DNA of 64,000 nt from Heterohyrax brucei (GCA_028571685.1 CM053152.1:24002001-24066000), one strand, 5' to 3'; counted from the first letter of the stretch, positions 45,358 to 56,400 are shown. The notes: generated from the letters alone by a model not told the origin. A program made the numbers and translations.

Positions 45358-45512
45358 GACTATAGAAAATTAGCTGACAACTTAAATGGAGCAAGACAAG
45401 AACTGAGAGACAAAGTAACAGAACTTTCCAGATCTGCCAGCAAAGAGTCACTGGTGGTAGAGGCAGAGAAGCATGCTCAGTCATTACAGGAGCTGGCAAA
45501 ACAGCTGGAAGA
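45358..45512 (+). CDS. LAMA3: LAMA3 exon: coiled coil (residues 498-549)
   Basis: Acceptor ...ggaacag|GAC and donor GAAGA|gtgagt; 155 bp. Encodes 'DYRKLADNLNGARQELRDKV' and 'EAEKHAQSLQELAKQLE', strongly heptad. The following 306-bp intron has no recognised repeat. Confidence 0.97.
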
Positions 45513-45818
45513 GTGAGTAGATGGCCACGGTGGGTGTGCTGTTAGTGTGTGGCCTTCTGAGCCATGTGTGAAATCCTTCCCCTTTGCCAGCCAGGTCTCC
45601 AGAAGAGGGTGGAGGGGTGGGAACAGAAGGCTAAGCCTAAACGTGAGAACCAGAGCATAGGCCAGAAAGCTCATTCCCAGCCTCGTCACTGGGGCAGACA
45701 GAGCTACTAAGTCTGTCACCTTGGTTCTTGACTGCCCAGAAGGAGCAAGAAGGCTCGTATGGCCTACGCTGCAGGTAGGGGAAGTCAGCTTGAGGATTTA
45801 ACACATATAATGTTCCAG

Positions 45819-45960
45819 GATCAAGAGAAATGCCAGTGGGGACGAGCTAGTGCGCTGTGCAGTAGATGCTGCTACTGCGTACGAGAACATTGTCAATGCC
45901 ATCAAAGCGGCCGAGGACGCAGCGAACAAGGCCGTGACTGCATCAGAGTCTGCTCTCCAG
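45819..45960 (+). CDS. LAMA3: LAMA3 exon: coiled coil (residues 549-596)
   Basis: Acceptor ...gttccag|G and donor CAG|gtgggc; 142 bp. Encodes 'IKRNASGDELVRCAVDAATA' and 'NAIKAAEDAANKAVTASESA'. NAS is a possible N-glycosylation site; a lone cysteine lies in the coil. Confidence 0.97.
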
Positions 45961-46089
45961 GTGGGCACCTGCATTCTGGAAGATGTCTGTTTTCTTATGT
46001 TTTTTCATTGTGCATTGAGAAATACAAAAATGCATTTTTTTGGTCAGACCTTGTTACATAAAATAGATTTGAACTTGCTGTTTGATATA

Positions 46090-46628
46090 TGAGGTCTGAC
46101 AATTAAGTTAGCAAACTCATCCTAGAAAAAGTGCTATGTAACTCATTGCTGAATATCACTACAGTCACCTTCAAAGCACCTGTTCCAGCACCTAGTCCAC
46201 CCTTCAAGGCAATTTTGGAACTCTTTTTCTGGAATAGCCATCAGAGCTGTTGTCAGATCATACTTGATGCCCTAAATGTCATGAAAATGTCTTTCTTTCC
46301 AAATTTCCTTTATCTTCTGGTAAAGAAAGTCATTAGAGGCCAGATCAGGTGAGTAGGGAAGGTGTTCCAATACAATTATTTGCTTACTGGCTAAAAACTC
46401 CCTCACAGACAACTATACAGTTTTAAGTTCATGGACTTGCCACCTTGCCATGGTGGGCAATGGCCATTCCAGAAGGAGTTCCAAAATTGTTTTGGAAGGT
46501 GAACTAAGCACTGTGTGAGTGCCTAGCTTCTCAAAGGGAGTACTTATAAGGGAACTGTAGGGATATTTAGCAATGAGGTATGTAGCACGTAGAACAATTA
46601 AGTTTGTGGACTTAATTGTTGGACCTCA
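46090..46628 (-). mobile_element. Tc1/mariner-type non-autonomous element, TA target
   Basis: 539 bp bounded by inverted ends 'tgaggtctgacaattaagtt' and 'acttaattgttggacctca', with TA on both sides (46088-46089, 46629-46630). The two halves are inverted copies of each other well inside the ends, e.g. 'ttttggaactctttttctgg' against 'ccagaaggagttccaaaa'. No intact transposase; internally deleted. Confidence 0.88.
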
Positions 46629-46631
46629 TAT

Positions 46632-46841
46632 GTTGCTGGTGGTGGTTGCCATGGAGTCAGTTTCAACTCATGTGACCACATGTGTGTCAGAGAAGAACTG
46701 CTCCATAGTGTTTTCAAGGCTGTGACCTTTGGGGAAGCGGGTTTCCAGGCCTGTTTTCTGAGGTGCCTCTGGGTAGATTTGAGCCACCAATTTGTTGGCT
46801 GGTAGTCAAGCATTTAAGTGTTTATGCCACCCAGGGAGCTT
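46632..46841 (-). mobile_element. AfroSINE variant, antisense
   Basis: 'gccatggagtcagtttcaac' head and 'tatgccacccagggagc' end. It directly abuts the mariner-type element. Confidence 0.75.
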
Positions 46842-47298
46842 TTGTGATGTATACAGCCCAGTTTAAAAAACTATTCTATGAAACTAGATAGGAATAACAA
46901 TGATTATCAATATTAAACCAATATAAATGCTATACTCTGCTTCTATCAGGTAAGCTTTTATACTATGACTAAGTAGTAATATTTACCAAAAAGGAGAAGT
47001 TTTTGTAAATGATTTGGTAAATCTTTTCTCCATGTGATTTTGTCTGCCTGGCCCTGTCTGTAGATTCCTTTGGGATCTATCTAATACTATTCCTATGCCT
47101 GCATAAAAAGAACGAAAACATTAGCTGCAAAAGAGGTGGGAGGTGGACTTCCTTAGACAATTAAAGACTTTTCTGTCTCAAATCTTAAAAGCCTGAAGCC
47201 AGTTACGTTCTCTCTTCATTATAGTAGGGATCATGTACACGTAAGCAACTGATGTCGGGGATGGATTTGAGTCATGTAAGGTGAAGTATAAGATATAC

Positions 47299-47437
47299 AG
47301 TTGTTATTGTGTGCTGTTGAGTCGATTCTGACTCATAGCAACCTATAGAGTTTCTAAACAGTGGAACTACCCATAGAGTTTCCAGGTTGCAACTGGTAGA
47401 TTTGAACTGCTGACCTTTTGGTTAGCAGCCTGGCAGT
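47299..47437 (-). mobile_element. AfroSINE, antisense
   Basis: 'gtgctgttgagtcgattctg' to 'gaccttttggttagcagcct'. Confidence 0.83.
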
Positions 47438-47682
47438 TGGCAGGACTTAAAGGCTGCAGAAGTTATGAAGCTCCAGGCAGTCTCCTTTTATGGATGCTCT
47501 GAAGGAGGACTGATTGGTGGCTACTTTGCTGGTCTGAACATGGGCCTGGTCAAAGGCTAGGCATCAGTGACCTTAAATAAAGACATACTGAAAACATGAA
47601 AATATATCACATAATTTGTCAGCAGTAGTCACCAGAGATGAGACAGACTGTCCAAGCCAAATCTGTCTGCCTAGAGCTCTAA

Positions 47683-47840
47683 CAGGAATCCTTCGTGGTG
47701 TAGTGGTTAAGTGCTGCATCTGCCTACCAAAAGGTCAGCAGTTTAAATGCATGAGGTGCTCCTTAGAAACCCTGTGGGGCCGTGCTACTCTGTCCTATAG
47801 GGTCACTATGAGTCAGAATCAACTTGACAGCAGCAGAACT
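47683..47840 (+). mobile_element. AfroSINE, sense
   Basis: 'aatccttcgtggtgtagtgg' to 'tcaacttgacagcagcag'. About 150 bp before the next exon. Confidence 0.85.
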
Positions 47841-47991
47841 CAACTGTATATTAACGGACAGTCTTCTAACCTCCATCTTGTGATGAATTTCATCTTTGAA
47901 ACATTAAAGATAAGGACTGTAGGGAGGGATGAAAAATATTACTACATATTTATTAATGTATGTTTAAGACTGATAAATGCTTTGCTTTCAG

Positions 47992-48094
47992 ACAGTGATA
48001 AAGGAAGACCTTCCAGGAAAAGCCAAAATCCTGAGCTCCAACAGTGATAAGCTGTTAAACGAAGCGAAGATAACACAGAACAAGCTAAAGCAAG
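47992..48094 (+). CDS. LAMA3: LAMA3 exon: coiled coil (residues 597-631)
   Basis: Acceptor ...gctttcag|ACA and donor CAAG|gtatgg; 103 bp. Encodes 'TVIKEDLPGKAKILSSNSDK' and 'LLNEAKITQNKLKQ'. The final G starts a glutamate codon finished by the next exon. Confidence 0.96.
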
Positions 48095-48229
48095 GTATGG
48101 GGTGGGGCAGCGAGGGGCAGGGATAGTCCAAGGCTTGAAAACAACCTAGGGGACAAAGGCCAGCAGTCCTGAAAGCAAATATTCTTTTTGAATCCCAATG
48201 TCAAGACGTCTGCGTGCTTTCTTTTTTCA

Positions 48230-48760
48230 ATTATATTTTAGATGAAGTTTTGTTGAACAAACTAGTTTCTCATTAAACAATTAATACACATATTGCTTTT
48301 GTGACATTGGTTGCCATAACATCTGAACACTCACTCTCCCTTTCCTGACCTTGAGTTCCCTCCTTCCAGCTTTTCTGTCCCCTTCTGCCTTCTAGTTCTT
48401 GCCCCTGGACTGGTATACCCCTATAAGCTCATTTTGTTTTGTGGGCCTGTCTAATTTTTGTCTGAAGGGTGAACCTCAGGAATGACTTCATTACTGAGAT
48501 ATCATAGAGATATCTGGAGGACATACTCTGGGGTTTCTTCAGTGTCTGTTAGACCAAGTACCTCTGCTCTCTTTTTGTGTGTGAGTTGGAATTTTGTTTT
48601 ACATTTTTCTCCAGCTCTCTCTGGGACCCCCTGTTGTAATTCCTGTGGAGGTAGCTGGTGGTGGTAGCTAGGCTGTGCAGGACTCCGTGTGATGGAGGTT
48701 GTGGTAATTGTGATCTCTTAGTCCTTGGACTCATCTTCAGATGGCTACTTTATGAAATCT
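48230..48760 (-). mobile_element. LINE-1 3' end fragment, antisense
   Basis: L1 3' UTR landmarks such as 'tcattaaacaattaatacac' and 'gtgggcctgtctaatttttg'. Diverged. Confidence 0.65.
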
Positions 48761-49146
48761 TATTTTATAGATTTGATATGTCCAATTAATAGTCTAAATA
48801 TTCCCCATTCAACATTTACTAAACTAGCCAGAGTTATATGTATAAATAAATCTTGAGCATGATGGATCTGTTTTGACTTGGCCTTGCAGGGGCTATTTAA
48901 ATTTAGTCCACCTGTAACCACGGCACTGGGAACCCACACAGCATAGGGTTATGTGCAGTGCTCTCTTCCTGTAAGGCCAAGATCGTTATTTTGATGCTAT
49001 ATGAACAACTACTTCAAACTTTCTGAAGTCGCAAAATCTTATCCACTACAAGTAACAAAAATCACTACCATTGTGAAGCCTGAGAATTTTTTTAAGCATT
49101 AATTTTCTCTTTGGACATGTTTATTTATTTATTTTACATATCTGTA

Positions 49147-49311
49147 ACCACCATAACCAAACCCACTGCTGTCAAATCGTTTCTGACTAATCAACCATAT
49201 AGGGCACAGCGGAACTGTCCCATGAGTTTCCAAGGAATGCCTGGTGGATTTGAACTGCTGATCTTTTGCTTAGCAGCTATAGCTCTAAACTACTATGCCA
49301 CCTGGATTTCC
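49147..49311 (-). mobile_element. AfroSINE, antisense; left arm of an inverted pair
   Basis: 'aaacccactgctgtcaaatc' to 'atgccacctggatttcc'. Confidence 0.85.
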
Positions 49312-49436
49312 AGCAGCTAATTGCTATGGTTGCTAACCAGAAGGTCAGCAGTTCAAATCCACCAGGCATTCCTTAACTCTTTGAGGCAGGGTTGCTATGA
49401 GTCTGAATCGACTCAGTGTCACTGGGGTTGGTTATA
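49312..49436 (+). mobile_element. AfroSINE, sense; right arm of an inverted pair
   Basis: Lacks the first bases of the head; 'ggttgctaaccagaaggtca' to 'tgtcactggggttggtt'. It abuts the antisense copy, forming a head-to-head palindrome. Confidence 0.83.
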
Positions 49437-49441
49437 TACAT

Positions 49442-49597
49442 GGGAGCCTGGTGGTGAAGTGGTTAAGAGCTTTGGCTGCTAACCAAAAGATCGACAGTTC
49501 AAATTCATCAACCACTCCTTGGAAAACCTGTAGGACCATTCTACTCTGTCCTGTATGGATGCTGTGAATCAGAACTGACATGACAGCATCTAACAAC
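49442..49597 (+). mobile_element. AfroSINE, sense
   Basis: 'ggagcctggtggtgaagtgg' to 'ctgacatgacagcatctaac'. Confidence 0.85.
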
Positions 49598-49607
49598 CGT
49601 GCCAGAC

Positions 49608-49936
49608 AGGATCCCTAGTAGCATAATGGTTAAGCACTCAGCTGCTACCTGAAAAGTGAGCAGTTTGAAACTCACCAGCCACCCTAAGGGAGAAAAGACC
49701 TCATCAAGTCAGTTCCAACTCACAGCAACCCTACAGGACAGGGCCGAACTGCCTCATAGAGTTTCCAAGGAGCTCTTGGTGGACTTGAACTGCTGACCTT
49801 TTGGTTAGCAGCTGTAGCACCTAGCCACTATATCATTAGGGTTTTCTTTAAAGATTATAGCCTAGGAATCTCAATGAGGCAATTCTACTCTGTCACATGG
49901 GGTCACTATGAATCAGAACTGACTTAAATAAAATGT
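49608..49936 (+). mobile_element. Long AfroSINE variant split by another SINE
   Basis: The head part 49608-49697 and tail part 49847-49936 ('aaagattatagcctaggaat' onward) read as one copy of the 43757-43970 subtype, interrupted by an antisense SINE. Confidence 0.8.
49698..49846 (-). mobile_element. AfroSINE nested in another SINE, antisense
   Basis: 'ctcatcaagtcagttccaac' to 'tatcattagggttttc', inside the long variant. Confidence 0.8.
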
Positions 49937-50265
49937 ACACAACAACAGTACCAAGATACCACACTATGTGCTGGAACACCACAGGAAACAAGACAAACAC
50001 ATCTCTTTTCTTCACTCAGCAGAGCTATTTCTCCTCTCCCTGTCTTTTTTGTGTATTTCCAAGGAGCCTGATACCGTACAGCGGTGGTGGTCTCCCAGTC
50101 TATGTACCAGGAAGGCCCTGAGGACATGGGTCTGGACACCCTGCTGTGGGCTTATCTGGGATGACTGTTAAGATGCAAGTTGGTTCAGTGCTATGCAGAC
50201 TCTGGCTATGTCAGGGGCCACAGATACAATGGAAGATCAATATCTACCTTCATCCCTTATTTTAG

Positions 50266-50382
50266 AAATCAGTCCTGTTGTCAACAACTTAAGGAAAACA
50301 CTGCAGACTATGACTGTTCAGAAAGGGCAGATGGAGACCAGTCTCACTGCTGTTCGTGATGATCTTCGTGGGATACAGAGAG
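50266..50382 (+). CDS. LAMA3: LAMA3 exon: coiled coil (residues 631-670)
   Basis: Acceptor ...attttag|AA and donor AGAG|gtcagt; 117 bp. Encodes 'ISPVVNNLRKTLQTMTVQKG' and ends 'DDLRGIQR'. With the next exon it makes an RGD triplet whose glycine codon is split by an 85-bp intron (50383-50467), the shortest in the window. Confidence 0.96.
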
Positions 50383-50467
50383 GTCAGTATCTCCCTAGCC
50401 CCTTGTACTTGACTTCTGTTGTTGAAGATGTTAGGTATGTGTGACTACCTTTTTGTTTGTGTAATAG

Positions 50468-50647
50468 GTGACATCAGTGGTATGATCAATAGTGCCAAGA
50501 ACATGGTCCAGAATGCCAACGACATCACAAATGAGGTTCTGGAGGGGCTCAGCCCTATTCAGACTGATGTGGAAAGAATTAAGGATACCTATGGGAGCAC
50601 ACAGAATGAAGACTTCAACAAGGCTCTGACTGATGCGGATAACTCAG
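50468..50647 (+). CDS. LAMA3: LAMA3 exon: coiled coil (residues 670-730); source of the duplicate at 52879
   Basis: Acceptor ...gtaatag|GT and donor TCAG|gtattg; 180 bp. Encodes 'DISGMINSAKNMVQNANDIT', 'VLEGLSPIQTDVERIKDTYG' and 'DFNKALTDADNS'. Bases 50475-50612 recur almost unchanged at 52879-53016. Confidence 0.97.
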
Positions 50648-50734
50648 GTATTGTTCATTTTGACACCAGAATGTAGTATCCAATTATTTTCTCCATTGTT
50701 AGGGTTTGGGGTCCATCTTATTTCTTTCTAGCTT

Positions 50735-50899
50735 CCTACTGGCATAGTAGTTAAGAGCTATGGCTGGAACTAAAAAGTTGGCAGTTTGAATCTACAGGCT
50801 GCTCCTTGGAACTCTATGGGGCAGTTCTACTCTGTCTAGTAGGGTCACTATGAGTGGAAATTGACTCAGTAGTAACCAATTTGTGGTTTGTTTGGTTTT
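50735..50899 (+). mobile_element. AfroSINE, sense
   Basis: 'tactggcatagtagttaaga' to 'tttgtggtttgtttggtttt'. Confidence 0.85.
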
Positions 50900-51040
50900 T
50901 TTTTTGGCTTTAGTTTCTCCCTGGTAAAGTTTGATCACAGAAATGGAGACATTCCAAGTAGTATTCTGTTAGTTAAATTAGACCAGGTAGGATTTCTTTT
51001 TCAATCTACTGGTAATGTTATTGATTTCCCCCTTGCAGAT

Positions 51041-51230
51041 CAGTTGGTATCGAGTTGAGGTTGACTCAGGGTGACCCATGTGAGTCCAAGTATAACTGTG
51101 CTTCATAGTATTTTCAATAGCTGATTGTTTAGATCTTCAAACCTTTCTTCTTTGGGGCCACTGGTGAACTTAAACTGCAACCTTTTCATTAGCAACTGAG
51201 TTCATTAGTAGGTTGCATCACCCAGGGGCT
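51041..51230 (-). mobile_element. AfroSINE variant, antisense, old
   Basis: 'ttggtatcgagttgaggttg' to 'gttgcatcacccaggggct'; same subtype as 19526-19690. Confidence 0.7.
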
Positions 51231-51506
51231 GCTGAAAGTATAGGTCCCTGAATCATGAGGTATTAAATTTTGATTGGTATTCAATATCAGAAACAAATAG
51301 TTCATTTTTATTTTTCCTCATAGTAGTTAAGAAAGAGAATTTGATATTTAGCAGTCAGAATAAAATCCATGATACATTTAGAAAAGATACCTGATTCAGA
51401 TCTATCCTATTTGATGGTTGAGGTCCGGACATACCACTTAGCAACTCATGTTAGTAAGAACATCAATTCACAATTATGAATTTCTGTTTTTTAATCTCAC
51501 CAACAG

Positions 51507-51649
51507 TAACAAAATTAACCAACAAACTGCCCAATCTTTTGAGCACGATTGAAAGTATCAACCAACAGCTCTTGCCACTGGGAAACATCTCTGACAATGT
51601 GGACCGCATTCGCGAGCTAATTCAGCAGGCCAGAGATGCCGCAAATAAG
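51507..51649 (+). CDS. LAMA3: LAMA3 exon: last coiled-coil exon (residues 730-777)
   Basis: Acceptor ...ccaacag|TA and donor AAG|gtgggt; 143 bp. Encodes 'TKLTNKLPNLLSTIESINQQ' and 'NVDRIRELIQQARDAANK', the C-terminal end of laminin domain I, where beta and gamma chains are registered. NIS is a possible N-glycosylation site. Confidence 0.97.
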
Positions 51650-52374
51650 GTGGGTACATCCTCACATGGCCTTCATCAAGGCTAGTTCTTTGATAACTTA
51701 TCACACTTACTGAGAAAGGAAGGCAGTGACTGGCTCAAGAATCTGTTGTCTTTCTTGCCCTAATTCTTTGGTTGCTTAAAACAGGAAGCTGATTTTCTCC
51801 TTCATAAGTGCACATCACCTTAATCACCTAAATTACCTGGGATGTCGGGGACCTACAGTGGTGTCCTCCCCACTTAGTTTTTACAAGCAGGAAGGAATTT
51901 GATCCAGGCTCCAGTTAATAAGTTGTTATTGCAAGTTCAAGTGAAGTTTTGTGAGGAGAACATGCTAATAGGGTACTGCACAACAGGTACTTTTGTATTG
52001 TAACTGAAGGTGGTAGACTCGACCTGTGCTGAGAATGGAGAAGTGGTGCCTACCAGCTCAGGCGGTATTCTCATAACAGGGTAACAGCAGTTTCTCATCA
52101 CTAGAGCAGTGATTCGTCACCCTTCCTGATTTTAACCTGGCATCACTGGCTGGAATTCCTGGTGTGCCTCTCTTACAATTTGCTTTGTATTAAAATAATG
52201 TAAATAAACTGTATTTTTGGATGATTCTAATGCAGCCTCTTGTGAGATGTTTGGAGGCAGAGGACTGGAAAGCCAAGTCAGGTTCTCTCTGTTGTGGAGG
52301 TACTGCAGTTGGTTTCTAGGCACAATGTAACTTCTTTTGAGCCTTGGCTTCTGCTCTTTCTTCTAGAAAAGAGA

Positions 52375-52543
52375 ACCAAAACCATACCAAACCCACTGCC
52401 ATCTAGTTGAGTCCAACTCATGGCAACCCCATAGACAGAGTAGAACTACCGCTTAGAATTTCCAAGGAGAACCTGGCAGATTTGAACTGCCAGCATTCTG
52501 GTTAACAGCTGTAGCACTTAGCCAGCATGCCAGCAGGGTTTCC
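52375..52543 (-). mobile_element. AfroSINE with 10-bp TSD, antisense
   Basis: 'aaacccactgccatctagtt' to 'tgccagcagggtttcc'. Direct repeats agaaaagaga at 52365-52374 and 52544-52553. Confidence 0.92.
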
Positions 52544-52878
52544 AGAAAAGAGAGGTACATCTGACATAAAACCTTTAACAGGAAAGTGAAGAGTAGAAGG
52601 CAGAGTCTGGAAGAAATTGCTTGCTTCATACACATGCCTATAAAAACTGTAGTCATCAAGTGTACTCCAAGTCATGGTGGCCCCATGTGCTTCAGAGTAC
52701 AGGAGAGAAGGAAGAAGTGAGCCTGTAAATGTGGGTGAGGGCACTCAGCTATCCGGACTGCAGCTCACCTAGCTCTAAGCTCCCTGCCTTAATGTCCTCC
52801 GTACACAAGGCCCTCGATAAATATTTAAATGCTTGATAGAAAAAACACAGAATTGGTGTAAGTTATCAATCCATACCA

Positions 52879-53016
52879 CAGTGGTATCATCAATAGTGCC
52901 AAGAACATGGTCTAAAATGCCAACGACATCACAAATGAGTTTCTGGAGGGGCTCAGCCCTATTCAGACTGATGTGGAAAGAATTAAGGATACCTATGGGA
53001 GCACACAGAATGAAGA
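52879..53016 (+). pseudogene. LAMA3: 138-bp copy of the inside of the LAMA3 exon at 50468
   Basis: Aligns without gaps to 50475-50612 with four substitutions (about 97% identity). One pair of changes turns a CAG codon into TAA in the parental frame. The copy starts and stops inside the exon, has neither splice site and brings no intron sequence, so it is neither an exon duplication by unequal crossing-over nor a normal retrocopy. It lies 2.4 kb after its source and 23 bp before a hAT element. Not expected to be coding. Confidence 0.95.
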
Positions 53017-53039
53017 TATTTATTTTGGCTGTTTTAAAG

Positions 53040-53322
53040 CAGTGTTGGCCAAAACGTGGATCCACAGACCAGTGGCTAGTCAGAGAACTTTTGTTACTGG
53101 TGTGTGACAGTGGAACTATGAAAGTTGAGAATAAATGCTTAAAAACTGGTAATAATTTGAATTGTCTCAACATCTAAGCTTATTGTTAGTGGACTTGTAC
53201 TTCGTATATGTTTTAAATTTTGTTTTCCTAGTAATTTAATTTTTATTGCAGTTTATAAAACTATTGAATCATGATGGCTTGGGGGAAAAATGGACCTTTG
53301 CCAAAGAGTTGGAGAAACACTG
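53040..53322. mobile_element. hAT-type non-autonomous DNA transposon
   Basis: 283 bp. Imperfect terminal inverted repeats begin CAGTGTTgg and end aaACACTG. The flanks ttttaaag (53032-53039) and ttttacag (53323-53330) match at 7 of 8 bases, the 8-bp target duplication of hAT elements. No transposase. Confidence 0.82.
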
Positions 53323-53450
53323 TTTTACAGAACCTAGATGCATACATTTTTGAGGATGGAATGGTTGCAGTGAATGCAACTGCAACATGTTGTGTGTTAC
53401 TGGAAAACGGTTCCTTAAGAAGTGTTTTATAAAAAAAAAAAATATTCTTT

Positions 53451-56400
53451 AGATCATAAAGATTAGAGAAGAGCTAAATGAATTAGAGAACAGAAAAACA
53501 ATTGAAAAAATTGAAAAGACCAAAAGCTGGTTTTTTGAAAAGATCAACAAAATTGACAAACCACTGGCTAAACTTACTAAAGAAAAGCAGGAAAGGAAAC
53601 AAATAACCCAAATTAGAAATGAGAGGGGAGTTGTCACCACAGATGCAATAGAAATCAAAAATATCATAACAGAATACTGTGAAAGACTGTACTCTAACAA
53701 ATTTGAAAACCTAGGGGAAATGGACCAATTCCTTGACTCGTACAACATACCCAAATTATCACAATGTGAAGCAGAACAACTTAATAAATCCATCGCAAAG
53801 GAAGAGATTGAAAATGTCATCAAAACACTGCCAACCAAAAAAAGTCCAGGCCGAGATGGCTTCGCCACAGAATTCTACAAAGCATTTAGAGAAGAGTTAT
53901 CTCCAATACTACTGAGACTATTTCACAGTATAGAAAGGGATGGAGTACTCCCAAACTCATTCTATGAAGCCAGCATAACCCTGATACCTAAGCCAGGGAA
54001 AGACCCAACAAAGAAAGAGAACTACAGACCGATATCACTCATCAATCTAGATGCAAAAATCTTCAACAAAATTCTTGCCAACAGAAATCAACAACATATC
54101 AAGAAAATACTCCATCATGACCAAGTGGGATTCATACCAGGGATGCAAGGCTGATTCAACATCAGAAGAACAATTAATGTGATTAACCATATAAATAACA
54201 CAAAAGACAAGGATCACCTGATTTTTTCCATTGATGCAGAAAAGACATTTGATAAAGTCCAACACCCATTCATGCTAAAAACTCTTAGCAAAACGGGCAT
54301 AGATGGCAAATTCCTCAACACAATAAGGCCCACTTATACAAAACCAATTGCCCACGTCATCCTGAATGGAAACTGAAAGACTTTCCCTTGAGATCAGGAA
54401 CTAGACAAGGATGCCCACTCTCACCTCTTCTATTCAACATTGTGCTAGAAGTTTTAGCCAGAGCAATTAGACAAGACCAAGAAATAAAGGGCGTCTGCAT
54501 CAGAAAAGAGGAAGTTAAAATCTCCCTGTTTGCAGATGGTATGATTGTATATGCAGAGAATCCCAAGGAATCTACAAGTAAACTACTCAAACTGATAGAA
54601 GAGTTCAGCAAAGTCTCAGGATACAAGATAAACATAAGTAAATCAGTAGGATTCCTTTATACCAATACCAACAACGAGACTGTTAAGAAAGAAATTATCA
54701 AATCAATATCATTTGCAATAGCCTCTAAGAAGATAAAGTACCTAGGAATTAATCTAACCAGAGAACTAGCAGACCTTTACAAAGAGAACTACAAGCCCTT
54801 ACTACAAGAAACTAAGAGAGACTTAGATAAATGGAAAAACCTACCCTGCTCATGGATAGGAAGACTTGACATTGTGAAAATGTCTGGTTTACCCAAAGCA
54901 ATCTACTTATATAATGCAATCCCAATACAAGTTCCAGTGACATTTTTTAATGAGATGGAGAAACAAATCACCAATTTTGTTTGGAAAGGGAAGAAGCCCT
55001 GGATAAGTAAGGTACTACTAAAGAAGAAGAACACACTGGGAGGCCTCTCATTACCCGACCTTAGAACGTATTACACTGCCACAGTGGTCAAAACAGCCTG
55101 GTACTGGTACAACAACAGACAGATCGATCAATGGAACAGAATTGAGACCCCAGAGATGACACCATCTGCCTATGAACAGTTGATATTCGACAAAGGCCCT
55201 AAGACATTAAACTGGGGTAAAAATGGTATCTTCAACAAATGGTGCTGACAAAATTGGATATCCGTCTGCAATAAACTCAATCAAGATCCATATCTTACAC
55301 CTTACACAAAAACCAACTCCAACTGGATAAAAGACCTAAATATCAAACCTAAAACGATAAAGCTCATCCAAGAAAAGGTAGGAACAACAATGGAAGTTTT
55401 AATACACAATGTGGACAGACTCCAAAATCTGTCGAAGAAACCACAATCAACAGAAAATAGATAAATGAGAACTATTAAGAATCAAATACTTTTGCTCATC
55501 CAAAGACTTTATTAATAGAATTAAAAGAACACCCACAGAATGGGAAAAAATATTTGGCAACTCTATGTCAGACCGATGCCTGATCTCCATAATCTATAAG
55601 ATACTACAAAATATCAATAAAAAGAAGATAAACCATCCAGTTAAGCAATGGGCAAAGGAGATGGACAGACATTTCGCTAAAGAGGAGATCCAGGCAGCCA
55701 AAAAACACATGTGCACATCTTCACAATCTTTAGTTATTAAAGAAATTCAAATCAAGATGACAATGAGATACCATCTCACCCCAACAAGATTGGCCATGAT
55801 CCAAAAAACACAAAACAACAAGTGCTGGAGAGGCTGTGGAGAAGGTGGAATCCTCTTACACTGTTGGTGGGGTTGCAAAATGGTCCAGCCTCTTTGGAAA
55901 GCAATCTGGCGCTTCCTTAAAAAAAGTGGATATTGATATACCATTTGACCCAGTAATTCCACTGCTCGGAATATATCCTACAGAATCAAGGCCTTTCACA
56001 CCAATGGACACATGCACAAGAATATTTATGGCAGCACAGTCCACAATAGCAAAAAGATGGAATCAACCCAGATGCCCTGCAACAGAGGAGTGGATAGGTA
56101 AACTATGGTACATATACTCAATGGAGCACTACACAATGATAAAGAATAACGATGATTCCAGGAAACATCTCCTAACCTGGTTTCAACTGGAAGACATTAT
56201 GTTGAGTGAAAGTAGTCAGCAACAAAAGGACAAATATTGTATGAGACCTCTATGATAAGATCTCAAAAACAGACTTGTGTATAGAAGAAAAGACTCTTTG
56301 ACAGCTGCAAGGGAGGGAAGGGAGGGAGGTAGTGGGGGAGGGTACAAATTAGATAGTTGCAAGAAATCTGGTTGGGAGAAATCGGTGATAGCACACATTA

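Larger units (their letters stand above)
45961..47991 (+). other. LAMA3: Intron with a mariner derivative and SINEs
   Basis: 46842-47298 shows nothing identifiable. The other contents are listed separately. Confidence 0.7.
48095..50265 (+). other. LAMA3: Intron with an L1 fragment and a dense SINE cluster
   Basis: 48095-48229, 48761-49146 and 49937-50265 show nothing identifiable. Confidence 0.7.
50648..51506 (+). other. LAMA3: Intron with two SINEs
   Basis: 51231-51506 shows nothing identifiable. Confidence 0.7.

Noticed and set aside
49147..49936. A regularly repeated array that might be CRISPR-like
   Set aside because: The repeats are SINEs of about 150 bp in mixed orientation in mammalian DNA.
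52879..53016. The exon copy as an extra functional LAMA3 exon
   Set aside because: It has an in-frame stop, no splice donor at its end, and starts inside the source exon.
53720..56255. Reverse transcriptase-like open frames as a host gene
   Set aside because: They belong to a 5'-truncated, frameshifted LINE-1 with a poly-A tail and a likely target duplication.
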